Origin: Lewinellaceae bacterium
GTDB lineage: Bacteria; Bacteroidota; Bacteroidia; Chitinophagales; Saprospiraceae
Length of the DNA stretch: 64,000 nt
Direction of reading: 5' to 3'
Assembly: GCA_016708875.1 (NCBI GenBank)
Contig: JADJFA010000031.1
Span: 10,000-73,999 of the forward strand
Shown: piece by piece, positions 26,732-35,659 of the stretch
Position numbering within the stretch: position 1 is the first letter of the stretch
How the letters are laid out: every line of letters starts with the position of its first letter
Translations under genes and position numbers: made by a program
Notes under the pieces: model-generated
Seen by the model: the letters and a program-made list of their open reading frames with translations, nothing else
Told to the model about the DNA's origin: nothing
The model's database searches: none

Positions 26732-26922
26732 AGATTAATCAACTCACTGTGACAGCAAGGGTGCGCGAAGAACTTCGCGATACCGCTTGCGGCGACAACC
26801 CGAACGCGACAAACCAAAACCGAAATGGCCGCCGAGGTCAAAACCCGGCTTCACAGCGAACTGCCACACGACAAGCTGCCGAGGCCGCATCTCAAATGAT
26901 CAGACGCCAAAAAGAACGCTAA
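26722..26922 (+). CDS. DUF5908-type small CIS protein, 66 aa (Afp6 position)
   Basis: A short protein beginning MPIEINQLTVTARVREE, which fits the DUF5908 pattern MPIEI.EL.I...V. The rest is a basic, low-complexity tail rich in Asn, Arg and Gln, ending RRQKER. It overlaps the upstream tube gene and ends 3 bases before the next gene, so it is a true member of the operon. It sits where afp6 lies in the Afp cluster. Function unknown. Confidence 0.75.
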   Translation: MPIEINQLTVTARVREELRDTACGDNPNATNQNRNGRRGQNPASQRTATRQAAEAASQMIRRQKER

Positions 26923-26925
26923 GCC

Positions 26926-27630
26926 ATGATACCTAACCTAACCGGAAACATTTCGTCGTTGATGAACGTGGTGCCCACCCCCGGCACCATGACCATTATC
27001 CCCATCAAAATGGTAGGGCCAGTCCCCTTGCCTTTTGGGCTTCCTTATGTGGTCATGTTCAACCCCGAAAATTTCAATGAGCGGAAGGATTTCAACTATG
27101 ATTGCGAGCAAGCCCCGGGCGATGCAGAAGGTACCCTAAGATTTAGTTGGGTAGAACAGTCAGAAATCCAGTTTGAGTTTTTGATTGATGGCACCGGTGC
27201 AAGCGGCGACAAACGCGAGGTAATGGCTGAAATTGAACTGTTCCGAGTCACAACGGGGTTCAACGGCGACCGGCACATGCCCAACTATCTGGCGCTTATC
27301 TGGGGAACCTTCATTTTTCACGGTTTTTTAAAATCCCTGGATGTACAGTACACCCTTTTTCGGCCAAACGGCACACCCTTGAGAGCCAAGCTGCGCTGTT
27401 CCTTTAAAGCCAGTACCACCAACATTTTGCGTGTGTTGAGCATGGGCTTGCTTTCCCCTGACCTCACACACAAGCACACTGTGAAATCGGGCGACCGTCT
27501 CGACAACCTCAGCCAGCAGTATTACGAAAGTCCACGCCACCACATTAACCTCGCGCAGGCCAACGGCCTTACCAGTATCCGCACCCTGCGCGAAGGCGAG
27601 ACCATGTTTTTGCCGCCTTTGGAAAAGTAG
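26926..27630 (+). CDS. LysM-containing tube/baseplate adaptor (Afp7/Pvc7-like)
   Basis: A 234-residue protein. The N-terminal two-thirds are a CIS tube-adaptor domain (VVMFNPENFNERKDFNYD, then FEFLIDGTGASG). A C-terminal LysM domain at about residues 180-232 is marked by HKHTVKSGDRLDNLSQQYY and REGETMFLPPL. In phage and CIS assemblies this type of protein locks the tube to the spike and baseplate (gp53-like). Starting 3 bases after the previous stop, it is clearly co-translated. The frame is intact. Confidence 0.92.
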   Translation: MIPNLTGNISSLMNVVPTPGTMTIIPIKMVGPVPLPFGLPYVVMFNPENFNERKDFNYDCEQAPGDAEGTLRFSWVEQSEIQFEFLIDGTGASGDKREVMAEIELFRVTTGFNGDRHMPNYLALIWGTFIFHGFLKSLDVQYTLFRPNGTPLRAKLRCSFKASTTNILRVLSMGLLSPDLTHKHTVKSGDRLDNLSQQYYESPRHHINLAQANGLTSIRTLREGETMFLPPLEK

Positions 27631-27705
27631 ATTTGCATTGGCTATAATTTATTGAAAACCAGTCCCATAATGAGGGATATTACTTCGACCAACAAATAAC
27701 TTGGA

Positions 27706-29574
27706 ATGTTCGACCTAAGCCTCGACCAACTTTTACCACCGATGCCCGACGACACCACCCTCGTCACGTTCACCATAAAAGTGAACGGGGTGCGGCTGCC
27801 TGATACAGTGCAGGTGCAGGCCATCAACATCTCCAAGGCCGCCAATCGTATCCCGTGGGCAAGCCTGACCGTTATTGATGGCAATGTGGCGGAACAGGAG
27901 TTCGAGATAAGCGACACCAATTTGCTTTGTCCCGGCAACCCCATCGAAATTTCTGTTGGCTACCACCACGATGAACAGTTGGTTTTCAAAGGCATCATCG
28001 TTCGCCATGGCCTTAAGATCCGCGATGGCCGCACTTTTTTAGACATCGAGTGCAAGGATGAGGCGGTGAAACTGACGGTTGCACGTCAGAACAAATACTT
28101 TTTTGGGCTAAAAGACTCAGAAATAATCGAGGAAATCCTGAATGGGAAGAACATAGCTAAAGACGTGCAAACCACCCAGGCCAAGCACCTGGAAATGGTG
28201 CAATACTCGGCTACCGACTGGGATTTTATCATCACGCGTGCCGAGGCCAATGCCATGCTTGTGGTGGCTGACAATGGCACGGTCAGGATAAAAAAGCCTG
28301 ATTTCCAGCAAGATGCCAAAATAAACCTCTCTTTCGGCAGCAGTATATTTGAACTGGAAGCCGAGATGGATGCACGCGACCAATACCCGGCAGCCAAGGT
28401 GTTCGCCTGGGATTCCAAAGACCTTGCGGTACGTGAAGCGGAGGCCTCCGATGACGGGGTAAGCGGTGGTTTGATTGACACCGGAGGCTTGGGCGCTGCA
28501 CTTTCATCCATAAGCAACGCAGTATCGGCCATTGGTGGGGCATTGGGGCTTGACCTCCCCGGTGCACCTCCAAATACAGACTTCACGCAGGTGATGGGCT
28601 TGGAAAATTTCCCTTCCCAACACCCCGGCAACCTTTCAGGAAAAGAAACAGAAGCTTGGGCTGAGGCGCAATTCACCAAAAGCAAATTGGCAAAACTGCG
28701 CGGAACGGTCAAGTTCCAAGGTTCGACTGAAACTATTATTCCCGGCGACAGCATCGAACTGCGCGGCGTTGGCCAACGACACGAAGGCAAGGTCTTCGTG
28801 ACGGGCGTGACGCATGAGATTTCTGAAGGCTCCTGGTTCATGCACGCGCAATTTGGCATGAGTCGAGAATGGTTTGCCCGAACTTATCCCGACGTGAGCG
28901 AGCTGCCGGCCAGCGGCCTTTTACCTGCTATGAATGGCCTCCAAATCGGGATCGTCACCTCTTTGGAAGCTGACAGCGACCGCGATTTATCCGACAAAAA
29001 CCGGGTACAGGTGCGCCTGCCACTTGTCAGCGTGCAAGGCGAAGGGGTTTGGATGCGCATGGCTTGCCAAGATGCGGGCGATGGGCGCGGCTCTTTCTGG
29101 AGGCCCGAAATCGGCGACGAGGTGGTGGTAGGTTTTCTGAACGACGACCCCCGCGAGGCCATTATTTTAGGGATGTTGAACAGCCCAGCCAAGCCTGCGC
29201 CATTCCAGGGTGTCCAAGACTCCAACCACGAAAAAGGCTGGGTGACGCGCTCGGAGATGCGCATGATTTTCAATGATGACAAAAAAAGTCTCGTGATAGA
29301 AACCCCTGGGGGTAAAAAAGTGACGATTGATGAAGACGCAGACAAAATCGAAATTGAAGATGAGCACAGCAACAAGATAACGATGGACAGCAACGGCATT
29401 GTCATTGATTCATCCAAAGACCTGACGCTCAAAGCCGCCCAAAATCTTAAGCTTGAAGCACCCAATATCAGCAACAAAGCCCAAAGCTCTTTCAAGGCCG
29501 AGGCACAAGGCCAGGCGCAACTCACCGCATCCGGCGACGTGACGGTAAAGGGAGCATTTGTAAGAATTAATTGA
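27706..29574 (+). CDS. VgrG-like spike protein (Afp8/Pvc8-like)
   Basis: A 622-residue protein combining a gp27-like N-terminal half and a gp5-like C-terminal half. The N-terminal half shows LDIECKDEAVKLTVARQNKY. The OB-fold domain starts at about residue 410 (LQIGIVTSLEADSDRDLSDK) and holds WMRMACQDAGDGRGSFWRPE, then IGDEVVVGFLNDDP. A repetitive beta-helix needle closes the protein (KITMDSNGIVIDSSKD, then LTLKAAQNLKLEAPNIS). It forms the trimeric spike beneath the tube. The stop at 29572-29574 lies at the edge of an inverted repeat. The frame is intact. Confidence 0.94.
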   Translation: MFDLSLDQLLPPMPDDTTLVTFTIKVNGVRLPDTVQVQAINISKAANRIPWASLTVIDGNVAEQEFEISDTNLLCPGNPIEISVGYHHDEQLVFKGIIVRHGLKIRDGRTFLDIECKDEAVKLTVARQNKYFFGLKDSEIIEEILNGKNIAKDVQTTQAKHLEMVQYSATDWDFIITRAEANAMLVVADNGTVRIKKPDFQQDAKINLSFGSSIFELEAEMDARDQYPAAKVFAWDSKDLAVREAEASDDGVSGGLIDTGGLGAALSSISNAVSAIGGALGLDLPGAPPNTDFTQVMGLENFPSQHPGNLSGKETEAWAEAQFTKSKLAKLRGTVKFQGSTETIIPGDSIELRGVGQRHEGKVFVTGVTHEISEGSWFMHAQFGMSREWFARTYPDVSELPASGLLPAMNGLQIGIVTSLEADSDRDLSDKNRVQVRLPLVSVQGEGVWMRMACQDAGDGRGSFWRPEIGDEVVVGFLNDDPREAIILGMLNSPAKPAPFQGVQDSNHEKGWVTRSEMRMIFNDDKKSLVIETPGGKKVTIDEDADKIEIEDEHSNKITMDSNGIVIDSSKDLTLKAAQNLKLEAPNISNKAQSSFKAEAQGQAQLTASGDVTVKGAFVRIN

Positions 29575-29729
29575 TTGATTCGATTAGGACGATTGGTTCG
29601 ATTGTGACGATTGATGCGGGCTGCTAATTCAAAATATTCAGTATGATTTTATCAGTCGAACCAATCGTCGCAATCGAATCAATCGAATCAATCGAATAAT
29701 CGTCTCAATCAAATAATCGAATCAATTTA
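29571..29729. repeat. Long inverted-repeat element, CAATCGAAT-type arms
   Basis: The left arm (29571-29612) is made of GATTCGATT, GACGATTGG and CGATTGTGACGATTG. The right arm (29655-29729) holds CGAACCAATCGTCGCAATCG and several CAATCGAAT repeats, including ones with no left-hand partner. It separates the spike and PAAR genes. The region is A/T-rich and non-coding. Confidence 0.68.
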
Positions 29730-29732
29730 ATT

Positions 29733-30023
29733 ATGCCATTAGCAGCCAGAGTAGGAGATATGCATACTTGTCCGATGGTAAACCCCAACGGCAACCCACA
29801 CGTTGGTGGGCCTGTGATGCCGCCGGGTGTGGTAACCGTAATGATTGAAGGGATGCCAGCCGCCACGGTGGGCAATATGTGTACCTGCGCGGGCCCGCCA
29901 GACAGCATCGTGATGGGCTCGCAAACAGTGCTCATTGGCGGAAAACCCGCAGCCCGAATGGGCGATACTACCGCGCATGGGGGACAAATTACGCTGGGAG
30001 CAGCGACGGTGATGATTGGTTAA
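29733..30023 (+). CDS. PAAR-domain spike-tip protein
   Basis: A 96-residue PAAR protein. It shows PLAARVGDMHTCPM near the N-terminus, then TVGNMCTCAGPPDSIVMGSQ and AARMGDTTAHGGQITLGA. The His and Cys residues in MHTCP, CTC and TAHGG form the usual metal site that shapes the cone at the very tip of the spike. Length and motifs are those of a bare PAAR tip with no toxin extension. It lies directly after the spike gene and corresponds to Afp10 in role. Confidence 0.94.
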   Translation: MPLAARVGDMHTCPMVNPNGNPHVGGPVMPPGVVTVMIEGMPAATVGNMCTCAGPPDSIVMGSQTVLIGGKPAARMGDTTAHGGQITLGAATVMIG

Positions 30024-30084
30024 AAAATCCAGTTTACAGCTAGACCAGCACATAAAGTAAAACAGCAAAACGCAATTTTTCAAG

Positions 30085-30507
30085 ATGCAACTTGCAAGAA
30101 AATCATTCCTAGGCACCGGTTGGGCATTCCCGATAGCCTTTGACAAAAAGCCTGAATGCACGGTACGAATGGTGTCGGAAGTAGAAGACATCGAGCAAAG
30201 TCTTACCCTTTTGCTTAGCACCCGGCCTGGCGAACGGGTTATGCGCCCTGATTATGGCTGCAACCTGGAAGACATGCTCTTCGAGCCGGTGAGTACAAGC
30301 CTGATAACGTACATCAAAGACTTGATTACCAAGGCCGTACTGTACTATGAGCCCCGTGTGGATCTTCGAGAAGTCACCATTCACACCAATGGCGTGGCCG
30401 AAGGGATGGTGCTCATAGAACTCGATATCGTAGTGCGCACGAGCAATACCCGCTTCAATTTCGTGTACGATTACTACAAACGCGAAGCGACGATACAGCA
30501 GGTGTAA
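30085..30507 (+). CDS. Baseplate wedge protein, gp25/GPW family (Afp9-like)
   Basis: A 140-residue protein with the start MQLARKSFLGTGWAFPIAFD. The family core LLLSTRPGERVMRPDYGCNL is followed by EDMLFEP and RVDLREVTI, the classical gp25 motifs including the conserved Arg-Pro-Gly-Glu-Arg. It joins the baseplate wedges to the sheath and starts sheath assembly. It lies between PAAR and the large gpJ gene. The frame is intact. Confidence 0.95.
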   Translation: MQLARKSFLGTGWAFPIAFDKKPECTVRMVSEVEDIEQSLTLLLSTRPGERVMRPDYGCNLEDMLFEPVSTSLITYIKDLITKAVLYYEPRVDLREVTIHTNGVAEGMVLIELDIVVRTSNTRFNFVYDYYKREATIQQV

Positions 30508-30602
30508 TTGACCACATTTTTACCCGCCGAAGTCCCGAGTGCTCGGGACGAAGGAGGGAACACATTGACCACATTTATCAAATTGATCACATTTTTTGAA
30601 AA
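30508..30602. repeat. Short direct repeats between gp25 and gpJ genes
   Basis: Three copies of a TTGACCACATTT-like unit (30510, 30566 and, degenerate as TTGATCACATTT, near 30583), plus a small hairpin around TCCCGAGTGCTCGGGA. One more copy of TTGACCACATTT lies at 26250, just upstream of the second tube gene. No protein gene is present. Confidence 0.5.
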
Positions 30603-33600
30603 ATGCCGACCGAAATTCACATAAAACACCCGCTCCGCAGCAACGGCTCCAGCCAGTTGAGCCGATTGGTGAAAGCGCTCTCGCCCACGCATTTCCGTTT
30701 GGATGAGCGCTCTTCGCAGGACCTCATCAATGCTGCCTACCAATATGCCCAAATGCTGCGCTATCACAGCCCCGATAGCCCTGCAGGCGACAATTGGGCA
30801 TGTTTCTGGGAAATCGAGAACCTGACCTACATGGCAATCCTTGCCGCGCTGGATACGGATCAGATTCGGTTAGATTATGAGAAAATTGACCTAGAATTCG
30901 GTCTCGCGCTCGAAGGGCAGTCTAATAAAAAAGGCAAAAAAAGCAACAGTGAATTGGAGGGCCAATACTTCCGCCAGCTCCTGCGATATACCCGTGACAC
31001 AGCCCGCCGCCTCGAACGTCACTACCAAACGCTGCGTGAAGGCATTCCGCTCAAAGGTGAACTCCTGACACTCATCCGCCGCGACAACGACAAACGCTAC
31101 GACGACCCGAAAGACATTGAAGGCGCCCTTCAGCAACTCATTGCCTGGCATAAGGCTTGGGATGACCATCTTGATTTCAAAGCCTATCGCGCTTTCTTCC
31201 AGGACCCATCTCGTTGGGGCGTGCGCAACCTCGATGAGTACCACTGTATCCTGCCCGATGAATCGCTCAATGATAGAGACGAGATTCGCGGCCTTTTCCT
31301 GCGTTTTTTCAACGCTCTTGTAGCGATTAAGACCCGTGCACAGCAATTGTTTGATGCTGAATCCGCACGACTCGAATTACCCGAAGACCAGGAACCTCGT
31401 CCGCTCGCGCCGCACATTGCGCTGTTCATCACGTTCCTCAACCTCTTCCGCCACGCGCAAGACAGCCTAAACGAAATACCGCAACGGCACCTCGATTTCT
31501 ACTACGACCAGGTGCTATGCCTTCAGCGTAGGCCTGCCGACCCAGATCATGCTTACCTGATTTTCACGCTCGCAAAAGAATTCAACGACGAACTCATCGA
31601 GAAAGGCACTACCCTGTTGGCAGGTAAAGACGACAACGGCCAGCCAATCAAGTTCCAGACATTGGAGCAGTGGAAGGTGACGCGGGCGCAGGTGGTGGAA
31701 GTGAAGGCAGCTTTTTGGCATGAAGCAGACGCTAAAAAAGTAATTAATGTCTTGCCGAATAGCGCGCTGAAGTTTTTAAACCAAGAAATAGATACAAATA
31801 ACAAAGTAACATCCTGGCGAACTTTTGCAGACGATCCAAATCTGCCATTTGAAAAGACCGGTTTTGCAGTTGCCAGCCCCCAATTGATTTTGCGGGAAGG
31901 AAAGCGTATCGTAGAATTCGACATCAAGTTAAGCAGCTTTGATTTGCTGGATTCTGAACTCCAATTGGACGATTTTGAGTTGTATATCAGTACTGAAAAA
32001 GGCTGGACAAAACTCGAACACGACGAAACGCTTTATGGTGCAAATCCGGAAGATAAAAGAGAAGAAACCGCCAAAATAGGTGCGTTTGACTTGTTGCCCG
32101 TAATTGACACCTCCAGCATTGAAGGAAGCGCCTCTACAACCCATTCGATACTAGGTTTGAGACTTCTTTTCATACTTGAAAAAGATTTTGAGGCAATTGA
32201 TAAAATCCAGACGGACACGGGCATTTCCAGTGAATGGCCTGCTTTAAAAGTTTTCTTCCCGCCTTCATGGGGAGAAAGAGCCATTCGATTTGAGGAAATA
32301 ACCATTGAGGTGGATGTTCGTGATATTCAGGAAAATTTGATCATCCAAACGGACCAAGGCATTTTTGATGGCACAAAAACCATCTTTCCCTTTGGTCCAA
32401 TCCCCGAACTCGGCAACCGCTTTTTCGTGGGAAGCACTGAAGTATTCCAAAAATCATTAACCTCGCTTGGGGTCAATTTTGGCTGGATAGCACCTCCCGA
32501 CTCCTTTTTAGGGCATTATAACAGGTATTTTGGACGCCCCCAGCCCAAATTGCGAATTGACTTTATTGATGCTGCGGAAGCCATAGGAAGCGGATTGCAC
32601 TATTCCAGTCAAATCAGCACCCATCTATTATTATGCAATTACCACTTTTGCGCCTTAGGCCGAAAGATTCGCTTTAAAGTCTTAGATATTAATGGAGGGG
32701 AAATTCCTTCCACCGAGGTTGAAAGTGTTAGCATCGGCTCGGAAGTAAGCGTATACAAAAGCACTACTGATGAACATGAAGTGACCATTAGCAGTTTCAA
32801 TAATCCCAATTTTTCGATCAACAGCCCTACCAAGAATTACCGCTATTTTGGACACTTTGGATGGCTGGGAAATCCTTCGGTATATTATGACCTGATAGAA
32901 ATCTATCTCCTTCCGGATCGGGTTGTGCTGGAAAAAACGCCCGAAGAAGACCAAATTGAATATTTTATTATCATAAATCTACCGGATGAAGCCAGAGTTG
33001 TCAAAAATAATCTGAAAATAATTATTGAAGGAACGCCAAAAAGTGATGCTGATATCACAGTCGTTACTCAAGGCTTTAGATTTACTCACCCCCGCCCGCT
33101 CATCACCAGCACCATTAGAATCGAGTATCTGGGCCACCAAGCCATAGATATCCTAAATCCTTTGGGCTTAACTAAGTTTGAAGTAAATCTAAAACCTACT
33201 GTTTGGACGCCTGGGCAAATAGCCCTGGATGGTACTGTTGCTGATGACGAAACCGGAAAACTGAAAGTTTTCAACGCTTTCCGTGATACTGAGCCTGTTA
33301 AGGATATAAAAATCTCCATTGGAGCTCAAATTTTTACCACGAATGCGAATGGAGAGATTGATCTCGGACCAGATTTCGTAGCTGGAGCAGCCTTGCAGAT
33401 CAGTCATTTTCAATACGAAACTGTCAATTTAACAATTCCAGCAGACTACGTTCGCCATAACCTCAAGGTAGAGATTAACCCATTGACTGCATTGTATGAG
33501 ATGCAGGCTAAAGTAACGGATTATTTTCTTGACTTACTTTCCGGAATCACAATAGCAGCGAACGTCCAAGGGCAAGAAACGCATGTATTTGAAAACAGCG

Positions 33601-35657
33601 GAAGCGATGCAGTATTATTGAAGCTCCCCCCACAGATGGTCATACCAGCACTTAATTTTAAGGTGAGCCAAGGTGAGGGCAATTTTAAGTCTTTTGACTT
33701 GACGCTAAATGATCTCTTATCCAAAAGAGGAGATGGCTTTCCTAACGAATCCTTGTCTGTCTTTGCGGTACGCCTGGAAAGTGCTGGGGATAATTCATTC
33801 GACCTGATTTCTCCGGACAGCAAGATTATTTCAAATTTTGACAATATTGCTATTGCTGCTCAAATGCTTAAAAGGGATACCCGGACCCAGCATTTTACGC
33901 AATATTCTCCTACCCTGAAGCGAGGGTTTATTCGATTCACTTTACAAAATACCGATTTTTTTCACAAACAGTATCCCAAATTGCTCGGAATTCAAGCCAA
34001 TGCCGGGCAAATCAATGAGCCATATACCCCTTCTATTAACTCCCTTTCACTCAGTTACAAATCCCGACAGGAAATTGTGGAGCCTCAGGATGGTTATGAT
34101 GGCTTTTTCCACCTTACGCCTTTTGAAGGTTATAAGGAAATTTTACTAAAGAAAACTCCAGAAACGCCAACGTTCCACTTGTTGCCTTCCTTTTCGTCGG
34201 GACTCAATGCTAATAACGCAGACGTTAACTTTGGCAACCTGTTCATTGGCCTTGAACAATTCCTGGCTGGTGACAACCTGTCCTTATTGATCCAATTGGA
34301 AGAGGGCAGCGAACAAAATTTTGACTTGTTACCCCCCAAGATCGAGTGGTTTTATCTCGCCAAAAACGAATGGAAACCCTTGGACGCCGAGAAAATCCTA
34401 AAGGACACGACGTATCAATTGACGCGCTCTGGGTTGATCCAATTAGCCATCCCAAGTGATGCAACAATAGACAATACCATTTTAAATGCAAAATATCATT
34501 GGATAAGCGCTAGAGTAGTGGAAGGGCCGAATGAATCCATCAACGCCTTCGCCTCCATCATTTCCATCCGTGCCCAAGCCCTGGAAGCCGTCTTCGCACC
34601 CACCGAGCGCAGCTTTTTTACTTGTTTGGAAAAACCGTTGGATGCCCTCATCATCTCCAAACTCGAAACCAGTCGCTCCGCCGTCAAGAAAGTGGAGCAA
34701 CCTTTTGCCTCTTTTGGAGGACGTAAACCAGAGAGCGATTCTGGTGAATACCATCGCCGCGTCAGCGAACGCTTGCGCCACAAAGACCGCGCTGTGACTG
34801 CCTGGGATTACGAACACCTGCTCCTTGAGCAATACAGCCTGGTTGCAGTAGCCAAGTGCATCCCCCACACCAGGTACGAATCTTCGGGCGAGTACACGGT
34901 TGCAAGTGAACTCGCGCCCGGCTTTGTCTCCATGGCTGTAGTGCCCGATTTGCTACGCCGCCCCAACATGGTACGTGAAGAACCCCGCTTCTCTCGTGGT
35001 GATCTGAATGAAATGCGCGATTTCTTGCTGCCCAAAACCAACCTGTTCCTCCAACCCTTGCCTGCTACAGATAGTAGCGATCCTGAAGACCACTTCCTGC
35101 AAGTGGTAAACCCGCAGTACGAACCCATTCACATCGCGCTCAAAGTTTGGCTTCGCCGCGGCGCTGACGAAAACCTCGCCAAATATCAAATCAATGAAGC
35201 CCTGCGCCGCTACCTCGCTCCCTGGCTCTATGATCAAACACAAGGCCCCACTTTTGGCCGCGAAATACGCCGTTCAAAATTGGTGCAATTGATTGAAAAT
35301 CTGGATGCTGTGGATGTTATTCAGGAATTGAAGGTCTACCAATCCGTGGTTGAAAAATTCCCAACCGACAGCCTGCCACCAGATGGGGATTGGGAACCCT
35401 TTGAAGTGCCTGGAACACTCATCATACCTCAAACGGCCCGTTCCATTCTTACCACCGTGTTGCAACATCAAATAGAACTCGCCAAGGACAACACGGGCGG
35501 CACAGTCGTTCCGCGAAAGGTGTCCGGGCCTCCCCCAATACCCGTTGCAGAAAAAAAGGAAGCTCTTGTAGCCCCAAAACATGAAGCAAAAACTGTTCGC
35601 AAAGCACCCGGCAAAGTCAGCGCAAAACCTAAACCCAGCACCTCTAACCGCAAGTGA
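30603..35657 (+). CDS. Baseplate protein, gpJ/gp6 family (Afp11-like)
   Basis: A very large (1684-residue) baseplate wedge protein. It starts MPTEIHIKHPLRSNGSSQL. The N-terminal 400 residues are helical and rich in DDP/Arg motifs. Beta-sandwich insertions fill the middle, with a carboxypeptidase-like repeat around TTNANGEIDLGPDFVAG. The C-terminal J-like domain is clear: FPFAGRKPES-type sequence (FASFGGRKPESDSGEYHRRV), then SERLRHKDRAVTAWDYEHLL, and near the end ALRRYLAPWLYD followed by FGREIRRSKLVQLIEN. A basic tail (KAPGKVSAKPKPSTSNRK) ends the protein. Its stop overlaps the start of the Afp12-like gene by 3 bases. The frame is intact. Confidence 0.9.
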   Translation: MPTEIHIKHPLRSNGSSQLSRLVKALSPTHFRLDERSSQDLINAAYQYAQMLRYHSPDSPAGDNWACFWEIENLTYMAILAALDTDQIRLDYEKIDLEFGLALEGQSNKKGKKSNSELEGQYFRQLLRYTRDTARRLERHYQTLREGIPLKGELLTLIRRDNDKRYDDPKDIEGALQQLIAWHKAWDDHLDFKAYRAFFQDPSRWGVRNLDEYHCILPDESLNDRDEIRGLFLRFFNALVAIKTRAQQLFDAESARLELPEDQEPRPLAPHIALFITFLNLFRHAQDSLNEIPQRHLDFYYDQVLCLQRRPADPDHAYLIFTLAKEFNDELIEKGTTLLAGKDDNGQPIKFQTLEQWKVTRAQVVEVKAAFWHEADAKKVINVLPNSALKFLNQEIDTNNKVTSWRTFADDPNLPFEKTGFAVASPQLILREGKRIVEFDIKLSSFDLLDSELQLDDFELYISTEKGWTKLEHDETLYGANPEDKREETAKIGAFDLLPVIDTSSIEGSASTTHSILGLRLLFILEKDFEAIDKIQTDTGISSEWPALKVFFPPSWGERAIRFEEITIEVDVRDIQENLIIQTDQGIFDGTKTIFPFGPIPELGNRFFVGSTEVFQKSLTSLGVNFGWIAPPDSFLGHYNRYFGRPQPKLRIDFIDAAEAIGSGLHYSSQISTHLLLCNYHFCALGRKIRFKVLDINGGEIPSTEVESVSIGSEVSVYKSTTDEHEVTISSFNNPNFSINSPTKNYRYFGHFGWLGNPSVYYDLIEIYLLPDRVVLEKTPEEDQIEYFIIINLPDEARVVKNNLKIIIEGTPKSDADITVVTQGFRFTHPRPLITSTIRIEYLGHQAIDILNPLGLTKFEVNLKPTVWTPGQIALDGTVADDETGKLKVFNAFRDTEPVKDIKISIGAQIFTTNANGEIDLGPDFVAGAALQISHFQYETVNLTIPADYVRHNLKVEINPLTALYEMQAKVTDYFLDLLSGITIAANVQGQETHVFENSGSDAVLLKLPPQMVIPALNFKVSQGEGNFKSFDLTLNDLLSKRGDGFPNESLSVFAVRLESAGDNSFDLISPDSKIISNFDNIAIAAQMLKRDTRTQHFTQYSPTLKRGFIRFTLQNTDFFHKQYPKLLGIQANAGQINEPYTPSINSLSLSYKSRQEIVEPQDGYDGFFHLTPFEGYKEILLKKTPETPTFHLLPSFSSGLNANNADVNFGNLFIGLEQFLAGDNLSLLIQLEEGSEQNFDLLPPKIEWFYLAKNEWKPLDAEKILKDTTYQLTRSGLIQLAIPSDATIDNTILNAKYHWISARVVEGPNESINAFASIISIRAQALEAVFAPTERSFFTCLEKPLDALIISKLETSRSAVKKVEQPFASFGGRKPESDSGEYHRRVSERLRHKDRAVTAWDYEHLLLEQYSLVAVAKCIPHTRYESSGEYTVASELAPGFVSMAVVPDLLRRPNMVREEPRFSRGDLNEMRDFLLPKTNLFLQPLPATDSSDPEDHFLQVVNPQYEPIHIALKVWLRRGADENLAKYQINEALRRYLAPWLYDQTQGPTFGREIRRSKLVQLIENLDAVDVIQELKVYQSVVEKFPTDSLPPDGDWEPFEVPGTLIIPQTARSILTTVLQHQIELAKDNTGGTVVPRKVSGPPPIPVAEKKEALVAPKHEAKTVRKAPGKVSAKPKPSTSNRK

Positions 35658-35659
35658 CC

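Noticed and set aside
29571..29729. CRISPR array
   Set aside because: The CAATCGAAT words are short, without regular unique spacers, and arranged as an inverted pair; no cas genes are present.
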